From UBA5972 sp964588725 (GTDB lineage: Bacteria > Pseudomonadota > Alphaproteobacteria > Rhodobacterales > Rhodobacteraceae): a stretch of 64,000 bases of DNA. Positions 34,932 to 43,167 of this stretch are shown here, in pieces. Under the pieces are notes generated by a model. The model worked only from the letters and a program-made list of their open reading frames with translations. It did not search any database and was not told the origin of the DNA. The position numbers were made by a program, and so were the translations under genes. Location of the stretch: NCBI GenBank assembly GCA_964588725.1, contig CAZPQL010000001.1:1-64000 (forward strand), in the 5' to 3' direction. The number at the start of each line of letters is the position of its first letter. Position 1 is the first letter of the stretch.

Positions 34932-36182
34932 TTACCGTGCAGCCATCGACAGGTTGCGCGCGGAAAAAACGGTCTCGCTGCCGTGCTTTGGGTGGCGGGG
35001 AATAAGCAAGACCAACATCAGCGACATCAACGCCATCGCAGCAGCGAGCGCAAACACTGCCCCCGGCGACGCAATCCACAAAAACCCCAATAAGACAGGC
35101 AGAAACACCGCCGAAATATGATTGATCGTGAAGGCCACGGCGGCTGTCGGTGCTATATCGGCACTGTCGGCGATTTTCTGAAAATAGGTTTTATGCGCGA
35201 ACGCCAGCGAAAAAAACAAATGATCGACCACATAAAGCACCGCCGCCAAAACAGCGCCCCAGTCAAACAGGTAAATGCTGCCATAAAGCAGAAACACCAC
35301 GACCAGCCCCGCATATTCAAATACCAGCGTGTTGCGCTCGCCAAAACGTGCCAAAAGCCGCCCCATGAGCGGCGCAAAAATGATGTTTGCAATATAGTTG
35401 ATCAAAAACAGCCCGGTCAGCATATGCACCTGAAAGCCAAATCGTTCGACCATCATAAAGGCGGCAAACACAATAAATATCTGGCGCCGCGCACCCGCCA
35501 TGAACTGGATGGCATAATAAAGCCAGTAGCGCCGTCGCAGGATCATCTTTTTAAGCTGCGGATGCGGGGCTTCAAATTGTGGATAGGCAAAATAGCAAAA
35601 CAGCGCCAGAACCACGGTTGCGCCCCCGCCAAGCCCGTAAGCCCAGCCATACGTCAGCCCCCAAAACCGCCAGCCCACAACTATCAACCCGTAGGCAACA
35701 AGGGACGCCCCCGAACCGGCGGCAACGATCCAGCCCAAAACCTGCGGGGCTTTTTTGATGTCCAGCCACTGCAACTGCAGCGACTGGTTGACGGTTTCAT
35801 AATAGTGGAACCCGATGGACCCGATCATCGTTGTCACCAAAAGCCCGCCAAAACTGGGAAACCATGACGTGACCATTGTCGCCGCCCCCAACGCCAGCAG
35901 CGCCACGACACCCAGCACCTGCTCGCGCATGAACATGATGATCGCAATGACTCCGACGGCCAGAAATCCCGGAATTTCGCGTACCGTGTGCAACCAGCCA
36001 ATTTTGACGCCGTCAAACTGCGCCGCCTCGATGACAAAGTTATTCAAAAGCGCGCTCCACACTGCAAATGCCATGGGCATCGCCGCCGCCATGACGAACA
36101 ACAGCGCCATGGGCCGTCGCCAAAACGGCAGCGTCAAAGCCTGATTAAAGCTAAGAATTTGGCGGGAGCTCAACTTGAACAT
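34932..36182 (-). CDS. Major facilitator superfamily transporter
   Basis: A 416-residue polytopic protein (about twelve TM segments) from ATG 36182; a GTG two codons upstream is possible. It has MFS features such as a central basic loop (PQLKKMILRRRYWLYY) between the halves and the GRLLARFGERNTLVFEYAG motif-A-like loop in the second half. Conserved motif A in the first half is weak. Substrate cannot be read from the sequence. It precedes a MATE gene by 4 bases and follows a non-coding stretch with repeats. Confidence 0.8.
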   Translation of the reverse strand: MFKLSSRQILSFNQALTLPFWRRPMALLFVMAAAMPMAFAVWSALLNNFVIEAAQFDGVKIGWLHTVREIPGFLAVGVIAIIMFMREQVLGVVALLALGAATMVTSWFPSFGGLLVTTMIGSIGFHYYETVNQSLQLQWLDIKKAPQVLGWIVAAGSGASLVAYGLIVVGWRFWGLTYGWAYGLGGGATVVLALFCYFAYPQFEAPHPQLKKMILRRRYWLYYAIQFMAGARRQIFIVFAAFMMVERFGFQVHMLTGLFLINYIANIIFAPLMGRLLARFGERNTLVFEYAGLVVVFLLYGSIYLFDWGAVLAAVLYVVDHLFFSLAFAHKTYFQKIADSADIAPTAAVAFTINHISAVFLPVLLGFLWIASPGAVFALAAAMALMSLMLVLLIPRHPKHGSETVFSARNLSMAAR

Positions 36183-36251
36183 TGGCACAGGTTACACGCA
36201 TTGACCGGGGATGCGAGGTCAATCGTTGTCTCCGGCGCGACAACTTTCAGA

Positions 36252-36322
36252 TTTCGTTTTTGCAAGAATCGCACGCGCGGGGGGCCAGCGCCTCAAATCC
36301 CCGTTGGGGATTTGGAGCACAG
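36252..36322 (+). repeat. Intergenic hairpin repeat, family 2, copy A
   Basis: Shares with 43041-43112 the order: TTC[AG]TTTTTGCAA, a GC-rich stretch, then a hairpin CAAATCCCC (36294-36302), GTT, GGGGATTTG (36306-36314), then GAGCACAG. A second perfect hairpin, CCGGCC (36334-36339), ACA, GGCCGG (36343-36348), follows. It lies between the MFS and rpsD genes, both on the minus strand, downstream of rpsD. It may be a transcription stop or an mRNA-stabilising element. Confidence 0.6.
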
Positions 36323-36387
36323 TCCGGCACGCACCGGCCACAGGCCGGGCCGCAATAGATAACAAGCTTGAAACTTAGGTCAAAAAC

Positions 36388-37008
36388 TCAGTTTTTCGCG
36401 TAGTATTCCACCACCAGATTCGGCTCCATCATCACCGGATAAGGCACATCGCCCAAGCTTGGAGTGCGGATGAATTCGGCAGTCATTTTACCATGATCGA
36501 CGCCCAGATATTCGGGCACGTCGCGTTCGGGCGACCCAATAGCTTCCAGACACAGACCCATTTGTCTGGACTTGTCGCGCACCTGCACTACGTCGCCTTC
36601 TTTGACGCGGTAAGATGGAATGTTGACCTTTTGGCCGTTCACACTCACGTGGCCGTGGTTTACGAACTGGCGCGCCGCAAAAATCGTCGGCACAAACTTG
36701 GCGCGGTAGACAACCGCATCAAGGCGGCGTTCGAGCAAACCAATCAAATTCTCGCCGGTGTCGCCGCGCACGCGCTCGGCTTCTCCGTAAATGCGGCGGA
36801 ACTGTTTTTCCGTCAGATCGCCGTAATAGCCTTTCAGCTTTTGCTTGGCGCGCAGCTGAATACCAAAATCCGACAGCTTGCCCTTGCGGCGCTGTCCGTG
36901 CTGGCCGGGTCCGTATTCGCGACGGTTGACGGGTGATTTGGGGCGGCCCCAGATGTTTTCGCCCATACGGCGATCAAGTTTATACTTGGCAGCGGTGCGT
37001 TTGGTCAC
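36388..37008 (-). CDS. rpsD: 30S ribosomal protein S4
   Basis: 206 residues from GTG 37008, with AGGAG placed 7 bases upstream; the frame remains open to 37047. The protein begins (M)TKRTAAKYKLDRRMG and has RREYGPGQHGQRRKGKLSDFG and KQLKxYYG-type KQKLKGYYGDLTEKQFR. The S4 RNA-binding fold is FAARQFVNHGHVSVNGQKVN (about 95-160). S4 nucleates assembly of the 30S subunit and in several bacteria represses its own synthesis through an mRNA leader. Here the gene stands alone with a strong promoter and a leader of about 150 bases. Confidence 0.97.
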   Translation of the reverse strand: MTKRTAAKYKLDRRMGENIWGRPKSPVNRREYGPGQHGQRRKGKLSDFGIQLRAKQKLKGYYGDLTEKQFRRIYGEAERVRGDTGENLIGLLERRLDAVVYRAKFVPTIFAARQFVNHGHVSVNGQKVNIPSYRVKEGDVVQVRDKSRQMGLCLEAIGSPERDVPEYLGVDHGKMTAEFIRTPSLGDVPYPVMMEPNLVVEYYAKN

Positions 37009-37158
37009 GGCTGATCTCCTTCGACTGAACAGCATCCCGCAGGACACCTATGAAGGGCGTTGTCCTTTCCGCGCCGGTATTCGTCTTGCGATACCGGCAG
37101 GGCGACAGGCATCCCCTTGCAGGGGCCACCAACACCATGTGGTCCGGCGTTCACCGGA
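37009..37158 (-). promoter_or_regulatory. Structured 5' leader of rpsD, candidate autoregulatory element
   Basis: The region between the predicted transcription start (about 37158) and the GTG codon holds three hairpins: TCCGG/CCGGA (37143-37158), CCCCT/AGGGG (37113-37125), and a perfect 8-bp stem GCCGGTAT (37073-37080) with ATACCGGC (37091-37098) and a 10-base loop. Sequences near 37030-37066 (AGGACA and TGTCCT) could form a longer-range pair close to the start. No ORF is evident. A leader that binds S4 is plausible, but I cannot match it to a known motif. Confidence 0.45.
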
Positions 37159-37165
37159 TGCGCGC

Positions 37166-37193
37166 GTTATAGGCACAACGGCGGGGGTGTCAA
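37166..37193 (-). promoter_or_regulatory. rpsD: Strong sigma-70 promoter of rpsD
   Basis: Read on the minus strand: -35 TTGACA (37193-37188, perfect), 16-base spacer, -10 TATAAC (37171-37166, five of six). It faces rpsD, with the start of transcription expected near 37158. Confidence 0.75.
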
Positions 37194-37255
37194 CAGCTCT
37201 GATACGCCCACAGAATTTCGCGATTTGGCTGAAATATCGCTTTTCACCTGACGGA

Positions 37256-37330
37256 TTTTGCGTTCAATCCAAGGCTGACCACGCATGCAAAACGCGCTCC
37301 GGTTCTTGGGTGATCGGATATTTCAGGCAG
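37256..37330 (+). repeat. Dispersed intergenic repeat, family 1, copy B
   Basis: Partner of 3262-3336; about 77 percent identity over 75 ungapped positions by my count, with CGTTCAATCC (37261-37270) and TCGGATATTTCAGGCA (37314-37329) conserved. It lies upstream of the rpsD promoter and downstream of the Hint-domain gene. Confidence 0.6.
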
Positions 37331-37361
37331 CGTTGCGCGCCTGGATTGTCGCGAAACGCTT

Positions 37362-38336
37362 TTAACAACGCAGGATAGCCGCCTCATGTATGCTAAGCGC
37401 ACGACGCGCCAAAGGCCCATAATGATAGGGCGACGCACGCAGTTCGGGAAACAGATTGTAAAGCTCGTCCAGTTGGTCCTGCGGCACCGCATTCAACAGC
37501 GAATGGCCCGGATGAAAACTTTCGGTTTCCACGCCGTTGGCCTCGATTATCTCGTGGCGATCAAATAGCAGGTGGATGTATTGCGTGCCCCTGATCTGAT
37601 TGTCCACGGTGATCGTGCGGTCGTTGATCAAATCCTGCGCGGCCACCAGAACCTCGGGCGCGTTGAATAATATTTCTGCGCGCGGACCCGCCACCACCAT
37701 ACGGTGCCGCGGCGAGACCCATAAATCCCTATCCGGCAACCGTGGTCCCAATGCGCCTTTGCGCAACCGAACCGGACGTAGGTTTGACATCGCGACGAAA
37801 CGCGCGCCGGTCATTTCACGCCGACCGATCCAGCGTAATACCTGTGGGCCGTTGTCGCGCGTCCTGACCAGATCCCCCACCTGCAGCGCCTCGACGGGTT
37901 TCACACCCGACGGAGTTTTGATCCATGTCCCGGTGGTAAAGCAAATGATACTGCTGCGCGGATCGTTGTAGGTGGTGACGCGCGACGGCGCGCGCGAGAT
38001 TGCGTCAACGACGATCAGATCGGTACCGGGCGGCGGCACACTGTCTTCGAATGTTAACACCGGGTCGCTTTGCCCCAAAACCAGATCGTCAAACAAACCG
38101 GGGTCCACGTCGTTGACATGGATGACATGCCGACTGCCACGCCCCTTAACTTCGAAACTATAGTTGTAAATCAATCCAAGTTCGCCCGCATAAAATGCAG
38201 TATGTTGATGATCGCTGTTCGCTTGGTAACACCAGCGGCTGCCGACGCCGATATTGACACGGTAGTCTGCCGCCGCGCCATTAATCGTTGTCTGCGCACC
38301 CCGAATCCTGGCCTGTTGCTGCTCTGCCCCGTGCAT
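37362..38336 (-). CDS. Hint-domain protein (Hint_2 type)
   Basis: 324 residues from ATG 38336; a TTG at 38369 would add 11 residues. The C-terminal two thirds is a Hedgehog/intein-type (Hint) domain. It begins at CFTTGTWIKTPSGVKPVEALQVGDLVRTRDNG (about residue 130 of this form) and runs through LWVSPRHRMVV and QYIHLLFDRHEIIEANGVETESFHPG. The domain start Cys-Phe-Thr-x-Gly-Thr and the SPxHR motif are intact, so self-processing at the Cys is conceivable. The N-terminal about 130 residues contain beta-rich segments (FEVKGRGSRHVIHVNDVD) of unknown family. No signal peptide; such proteins in Rhodobacterales may be exported by type I systems. Function unknown. Confidence 0.75.
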   Translation of the reverse strand: MHGAEQQQARIRGAQTTINGAAADYRVNIGVGSRWCYQANSDHQHTAFYAGELGLIYNYSFEVKGRGSRHVIHVNDVDPGLFDDLVLGQSDPVLTFEDSVPPPGTDLIVVDAISRAPSRVTTYNDPRSSIICFTTGTWIKTPSGVKPVEALQVGDLVRTRDNGPQVLRWIGRREMTGARFVAMSNLRPVRLRKGALGPRLPDRDLWVSPRHRMVVAGPRAEILFNAPEVLVAAQDLINDRTITVDNQIRGTQYIHLLFDRHEIIEANGVETESFHPGHSLLNAVPQDQLDELYNLFPELRASPYHYGPLARRALSIHEAAILRC

Positions 38337-38506
38337 CCCACCGCCTGTTTTTCTTGTTGTTGCGGGCAAATTAGCGCCGATCGCGCCGGCAAGATAGGGG
38401 TGTCATTGCGATTTTTAATAATTGTGATTAGGACACCGCCACAGGGCAGCCGGCCGCTGGCCGCAAAACCTTGATACCTCCCGCAGTCGGGTGCGAAAGG
38501 ACGCCG

Positions 38507-39202
38507 TTGAAGAATTTTCTAAAAACGCGGTTGCGCGGCGGATTGGGGAGCGCCCTGTACGCGATGCTTCTGCGTCTGGTATTTTTGACGTCCCGAAAGC
38601 ACTACGAGCCCGGCAGCGCGCGAAACGCGCAATGCATCCGGCGACCGGTGATCTACGTGTCGTGGCATGGCCATTCTTATCTGTTTCCGTTTCTGTTCAG
38701 GTCCAGCCCCCCACCCACGTTGCTGGTGGCGCGCCACGGCGACGGGCGCACTGTTGGTGACGCCATGAACCGCCTTGGTTTGCCGCTGGCTTTCGGGTCC
38801 GGAAGCACCGACAAAACTGACAGCCGCAAAGGCGGTGCTGTCGCCTTTTTGCGCATGCTCAAAATACTGAACAGCGGTGGTTCGGTCAAAATGACCGCCG
38901 ATGTGCCCAAAGTCGCCCGTGTCGCCGGTGAAGGCGCTGTTTTGCTGGCCCGCAAGAGCGGTTGCCCGATTGTCCCTGTCGCAATCGCGTCTTCACGCCG
39001 CCGCTTTGCCAACAGTTGGGACCAGATGCAGATCAACTTGCCGTTTTCGAAAATCGCCTTTGTACTTGGTGAGCCAATCGACGTGCCGGATGACGGTTCA
39101 GACCTGAGCGTACATCAACACAAAATTCAGACGGCGCTGGATACCGCCGATGCGCGCGCGCTGGAATTGGCGGGGGGACGTATATTCAGAACCGAAGCCT
39201 GA
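38507..39202 (+). CDS. Lysophospholipid acyltransferase-like protein (DUF374)
   Basis: 231 residues from TTG 38507, which has AAAGGA about 5 bases upstream; the frame is open to 38471. An N-terminal hydrophobic stretch (about 10-25) is followed by YVSWHGHSYLFPFLF, then LLVARHGDGRTVGDAMNRLG, GSGSTDKTDSRKGGAVAFLRML and KMTADVPKVARVAGEGAVLLARKSGCPIVPVAIASS. This matches the DUF374 family related to LPLAT acyltransferases, in which the WH(G/x)H or HxxxD-type residues act on acyl donors. It likely acylates a membrane lipid or lipid A precursor. Its 3' end overlaps the convergent LpxR-like gene by 17 bases. Confidence 0.8.
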   Translation: MKNFLKTRLRGGLGSALYAMLLRLVFLTSRKHYEPGSARNAQCIRRPVIYVSWHGHSYLFPFLFRSSPPPTLLVARHGDGRTVGDAMNRLGLPLAFGSGSTDKTDSRKGGAVAFLRMLKILNSGGSVKMTADVPKVARVAGEGAVLLARKSGCPIVPVAIASSRRRFANSWDQMQINLPFSKIAFVLGEPIDVPDDGSDLSVHQHKIQTALDTADARALELAGGRIFRTEA

Positions 39203-40115
39203 CCGACAAAGACCCCAAAAGCTGGCCTTCGGGTTGCGCGGAAAATTCCCGCCCCAGCCACGTAAGGCCGTAAAAAACACTGGAGTTTTCCATCTCGTAG
39301 TAGACACCGCTTCGCAATCTTACCCGCGTGCGAACGGGCGCATAACCCAACGACGTCGGCAGATAACCGCTGGAAAACACCCGCGCGACATCACCCCCCA
39401 TCACAAAAGACGCCCCGCGTGAATTGCCACCCCGCACAGCTGCCACACGTTGGCCCGTCACCACATCGCGCACCAGCAAATCGTTCGCGCCAAGTTTGCC
39501 AATGGTAACGTCGCCGCCAACGCGCACGAAATTCTCGATCCCAAGCTGCGCTTCAAAAAACGGACGGAACCGTGTGCCCGCGCCTGATCCCGGCAAAGAA
39601 AACGCACGGGCAATTTCCAAACTGGCGGTTGGATGAAACCCGTTGCCGATCTGACTGCCCAACACTTTGGGATCGGTAATACCCAAAACATTATGTGCCC
39701 ACGACTGAAACGCACCAAGACGGGTTTGCGGGCCTGTGATCACCATATCGACGCCCAGAGAAATATCGGTCTTGCCCGATCTGAAATGGCTGATCGCGCC
39801 AAGACTGATTGCGCCAGCATAAAGCCGGTCCGGCGCTACCACAGGATTGGTCAGATCGGCGGGCGCGATGATTTCAGTACGCAGCCGATATTCCATCAAC
39901 GCACCAATGGTTTCTGGCCGTCGGCCGGTCCAGGCTTCTCCGCGCACAATGCTGCCCGCGTAGGCACCCGTGCGCCAGCGGTCCTGACCGTCGCCGATCC
40001 TGTCGTTGTTGAATATCCGCACCGCGCCAAGGCGAATTTTGCTCTGGGCAAAAACCGGTGCGGTACATAGCAGAATCGACACAAGAGCGGTGAAACTGAG
40101 CCGAACAAAATTCAT
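39186..40115 (-). CDS. LpxR-like outer-membrane protein (DUF2219)
   Basis: 309 residues from ATG 40115, which gives a clean signal peptide (MNFVRLSFTALVSILL to PVFAQ). The mature start reads IFNNDRIGDGQDRWRTGAYAGS. The Asn-Asp pair followed by a D-R-W-x-T-G pattern is the LpxR lipid A deacylase signature, and alternating hydrophobic strands to the C-terminal F (SLSVRLRF) fit an outer-membrane beta-barrel. LpxR removes the 3'-acyloxyacyl group of lipid A. I cannot verify the catalytic His, so activity is uncertain. It lies next to an acyltransferase-like gene, suggesting an envelope-lipid theme. Confidence 0.7.
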   Translation of the reverse strand: MNFVRLSFTALVSILLCTAPVFAQSKIRLGAVRIFNNDRIGDGQDRWRTGAYAGSIVRGEAWTGRRPETIGALMEYRLRTEIIAPADLTNPVVAPDRLYAGAISLGAISHFRSGKTDISLGVDMVITGPQTRLGAFQSWAHNVLGITDPKVLGSQIGNGFHPTASLEIARAFSLPGSGAGTRFRPFFEAQLGIENFVRVGGDVTIGKLGANDLLVRDVVTGQRVAAVRGGNSRGASFVMGGDVARVFSSGYLPTSLGYAPVRTRVRLRSGVYYEMENSSVFYGLTWLGREFSAQPEGQLLGSLSVRLRF

Positions 40116-40204
40116 AGCAATTGATCTTTTTATTATTGGTCCGCCCAGACAAGACAATCATAGGGGGACAAATGCGTTCTGCAAAGTGTTTTATTGCAAC
40201 AATT

Positions 40205-42466
40205 TCAGCCGCATTTGGAATACGAACACGCCAGACAGGTGTTGCACCCTTCGACCATTTGCAGTGCGTATTGTCCGCAATTGGGACAGGCGTTGCCCGG
40301 GGTGATGGACAAACCCGCGGACGCACTGGGATGGGGGTCCGCCCTAAGATGGGCACCTTCGCTGGCAATAAAGCCAATGGCCAGCATATGGCGCTCGATC
40401 ACACCGCCAATCGCTGCCAGCATCGACGGGATATATTTGCCTTCCACCCATGCGCCACCACGCGGATCAAACACCGCCTTGAGCTCTTCCACAACGAAAC
40501 TGACATCGCCGCCGCGCCGAAACACCGCCGAAATCATCCTTGTGAGCGCCACCGTCCACGCGAAATTATCCATATTCTTGGAATTGATGAACACCTCGAA
40601 CGGACGGCGGTGCCCGTTCAGGATCACGTCGTTGATGGTGATATAGATGGCGTGTTCGCTTTCGGGCCACTTGATCTTATAAGTCTGCCCTTCCAGCGCC
40701 TCGGGGCGCCCCAAAGGTTCGGCGATATAGACCACGTCAGCCCCGCGATCGACGTCGGGCGCGTCTTCGGTGGTTTCCGCCACACTCAGAATCGACCCCG
40801 TCACGTCATTGGGCCGATAAGTCGTGCAGCCTTTGCAACCGCTATCCCACGCGGCCATATAGACCGCTTTGAAAGCGTCAAAGCTAATATCAACGGGGCA
40901 ATTGATCGTTTTGGAAATCGAACTGTCCACATGTTTCTGCGCCGCAGCCTGCATTTTTACGTGCGCGAGCGGGCTCAGGGTCTGCGCGTCGACAAAATGC
41001 GCGGGCAAAGGCGCGTCACCAAATTTTTCGCGCCACATGGCCACAGCATAATCAACCACGTTTTCCTCGATCCGGCTACCGTCAGATTGCAGAACTTTTC
41101 GTGTGTATTGGTAGGCAAAAACCGGCTCGACGCCCGACGACACGTTGCCGGCGTAAAGCGAAATCGTACCCGTCGGCGCGATCGACGTCAGCAACGCATT
41201 GCGCAACCCGTGTTTTTTGATGGCCGCCCGGACGTCGGCATCCAGCGCGGCAACATTCTCGCCAGCCAGAAACGCCTTGGCGTCAAACAAAGGAAACGCG
41301 CCTTTTTCACGCGCCAGTTCGGTTGACGCCAAATAGGCGGCGCGTGCGATCAGTGCCAGCCATTGTCCGGTTTTGGCCGCCGCCGCGTCCGAGCCGTACC
41401 GCAGTCCAACCATCAACAGCGCATCCGCCAAGCCGGTGATTCCAAGGCCGATTCGGCGTTTGGCCACCGCCTCGTCGCGCTGTGCCGCCAGCGGAAATTT
41501 TGATACGTCAACAACGTTGTCCATCATCCGCACCGCGACGCGCACCAGATCAGACAGGGCTTGTTCCGACACAGCGGCACCGTCTTCAAACGGCGCAGAC
41601 ACCAGCCGCGCCAGATTGACCGAACCCAGCAAACAGGCACCATAAGGCGGCAAAGGTTGCTCGCCACAGGGGTTGGTGGCGGCGATGTCTTCGCAGTACG
41701 CAAGGTTGTTCAGCCGGTTTATCCGGTCGATGAAAATCACGCCGGGTTCGGCGAAATCAAAAGTCGAGCGCATGATCTGATCCCAAAGAACCGGCGCCTG
41801 CACGGTCTTATAGACCTTTTGGTCAAAACAAAGATCCCACGGTGCGTCTGATTTGACCGCCGCCATGAACTCATCAGTCACCAGAACCGACAGGTTAAAC
41901 ATCCGCAACCGCGCAGCGTCGCCCTTGGCCGCAATAAAATCCTCGATATCCGGATGGTCGCAGCGCATGGTCGCCATCATGGCCCCGCGCCTTGAACCCG
42001 CCGACATGATCGTGCGGCACATGGCGTCCCAGACATCCATGAACGACAGCGGCCCCGAGGCATCGGCGCCCACACCTTTAACGTCGGCACCCTTTGGGCG
42101 CAGGGTGGAAAAATCAAACCCGACGCCGCCACCCTGCTGCATGGTCAGTGCCGCTTCTTTCAGCGACTCGAAAATCCCGCCCATGGTGTCGGCGATCGTG
42201 CCCATGACAAAACAGTTGAACAGGGTCACATCGCGGGCTGTACCGGCCCCGGCCAAAATGCGTCCTGCAGGCAGGAATTTGAAATCCTCAAGCGCGCCGT
42301 AAAATACCTTTTCCCAGTGATCCGCATCTTTTTCCGGGGCCGCCAAAGCCTTGGCCACGCGTCGCCAGCTATCTTCGACAGAAACGTCGCCGCCACCGGC
42401 TTTGGGTGAAAAACGGTATTTCATGTCCCAGATGTGCCGGGATATCGGCGCGGAAAAACGACTCAT
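40205..42466 (-). CDS. nrdJ: Adenosylcobalamin-dependent ribonucleoside-diphosphate reductase (class II)
   Basis: A 753-residue class II ribonucleotide reductase. Signs: AGRILAGAGT and TLFNCFVMGTIADTMGGIFESLKEAALTMQQGGGVGFDFSTLRP near the N-terminus; NPCGEQPLPPYGACLLGSVNL with the radical-site Cys; RRIGLGITGLADAL; SIAPTGTISLYAGNVSSGVEPVFA. A C-terminal zinc-ribbon-like end, CPNCGQYALQMVEGCNTCLACSYSKCG, re-reduces the active site. It makes deoxyribonucleotides without oxygen but needs B12. No cobalamin riboswitch is visible in the 133-base upstream gap. Confidence 0.96.
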   Translation of the reverse strand: MSRFSAPISRHIWDMKYRFSPKAGGGDVSVEDSWRRVAKALAAPEKDADHWEKVFYGALEDFKFLPAGRILAGAGTARDVTLFNCFVMGTIADTMGGIFESLKEAALTMQQGGGVGFDFSTLRPKGADVKGVGADASGPLSFMDVWDAMCRTIMSAGSRRGAMMATMRCDHPDIEDFIAAKGDAARLRMFNLSVLVTDEFMAAVKSDAPWDLCFDQKVYKTVQAPVLWDQIMRSTFDFAEPGVIFIDRINRLNNLAYCEDIAATNPCGEQPLPPYGACLLGSVNLARLVSAPFEDGAAVSEQALSDLVRVAVRMMDNVVDVSKFPLAAQRDEAVAKRRIGLGITGLADALLMVGLRYGSDAAAAKTGQWLALIARAAYLASTELAREKGAFPLFDAKAFLAGENVAALDADVRAAIKKHGLRNALLTSIAPTGTISLYAGNVSSGVEPVFAYQYTRKVLQSDGSRIEENVVDYAVAMWREKFGDAPLPAHFVDAQTLSPLAHVKMQAAAQKHVDSSISKTINCPVDISFDAFKAVYMAAWDSGCKGCTTYRPNDVTGSILSVAETTEDAPDVDRGADVVYIAEPLGRPEALEGQTYKIKWPESEHAIYITINDVILNGHRRPFEVFINSKNMDNFAWTVALTRMISAVFRRGGDVSFVVEELKAVFDPRGGAWVEGKYIPSMLAAIGGVIERHMLAIGFIASEGAHLRADPHPSASAGLSITPGNACPNCGQYALQMVEGCNTCLACSYSKCG

Positions 42467-42599
42467 TCAAATGTGTCCAAAATGTTTAAGCGGACATAAT
42501 CAGTACCGGCAATTGACGTCCAAATCAATTCTTTAATGCACTTGCGCCCCCCAACCGGTAGGCTAAACTTGCGAGCAGAGCGCGAAATGTGGGGGCATT

Positions 42600-43025
42600 G
42601 TGGCGAAGCAAACGGTCAATCTTGTCAAGCTCTGCGTCGGCATCGACAGTGTCGAACACCTGCTGGCGCACCGCGCGCGCACCGGCGCCACGGCGACATC
42701 AACCCATGTCACGCGCATGTGGCCCAAACGCGGTGGTGCGCTGCTCAACGGTGGTTCGCTTTATTGGGTGATCAAAGGCTTTATTCTGGCGCGTCAACCG
42801 ATCCTCGATCTGGTGGAAAATACGGGCGCTGACGGGATCAGACGCTGCGCTATCGTGATGGACGCCACCATCGTCCGCACCCACGCCACCCGCCGCCGCC
42901 CGTTTCAGGGCTGGCGTTACCTGAGCGTCGGCGACAGCCCGCCCGATCTGGCGGCTGCGCGCGCACAAGAGGACACCATGCCCATGGATATGCGTTTGGC
43001 GCTTGCAGACATCGGCCTGCGTTGA
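42600..43025 (+). CDS. DUF1489 family protein
   Basis: A 141-residue soluble protein starting at GTG 42600. Features: VNLVKLCVGIDSVEHLL, THVTRMWPKRGGALLNGGSLYWVIKGFILARQPILDL and RRRPFQGWRYLSVGDSPPDL. These match DUF1489, a family of unknown function widespread in alphaproteobacteria. It is divergent from nrdJ and convergent with hisG. A repeat and a large hairpin follow it. Confidence 0.85.
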   Translation: MAKQTVNLVKLCVGIDSVEHLLAHRARTGATATSTHVTRMWPKRGGALLNGGSLYWVIKGFILARQPILDLVENTGADGIRRCAIVMDATIVRTHATRRRPFQGWRYLSVGDSPPDLAAARAQEDTMPMDMRLALADIGLR

Positions 43026-43040
43026 ACCCCTGCCTGCTCG

Positions 43041-43112
43041 TCTTCATTTTTGCAAAAATACTCGCGCCGCAGGCCAACAGGCTCAAATCCCCGACGGGGA
43101 TTTAGAGCACAG
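43041..43112 (+). repeat. Intergenic hairpin repeat, family 2, copy B
   Basis: Counterpart of 36252-36322: TTCATTTTTGCAA at the left, then CAAATCCCC (43084-43092), GAC, GGGGATTTA (43096-43104), then GAGCACAG. The two stem arms differ by one mismatched end base. It lies downstream of the DUF1489 gene. Confidence 0.6.
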
Positions 43113-43116
43113 GACA

Positions 43117-43147
43117 GCCAAAAACAGACCGCAGGTCGGTTTTTGGC
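43117..43147. terminator. Large hairpin between convergent DUF1489 and hisG genes
   Basis: GCCAAAAAC, A, GACC, loop GCA, GGTC, G, GTTTTTGGC: thirteen base pairs with one internal mismatch. Its A/T-rich arms could serve as a bidirectional terminator. Confidence 0.55.
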
Positions 43148-43167
43148 GGGCGCGTACGCCGCGCCTG

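Noticed and set aside
40121..41326. A 401-codon plus-strand ORF opposite nrdJ.
   Set aside because: It is the antisense shadow of a well-identified gene with high third-position bias.
42467..42599. Cobalamin riboswitch upstream of nrdJ.
   Set aside because: The gap is only 133 bases, and no B12-box-like sequence or matching architecture is visible.
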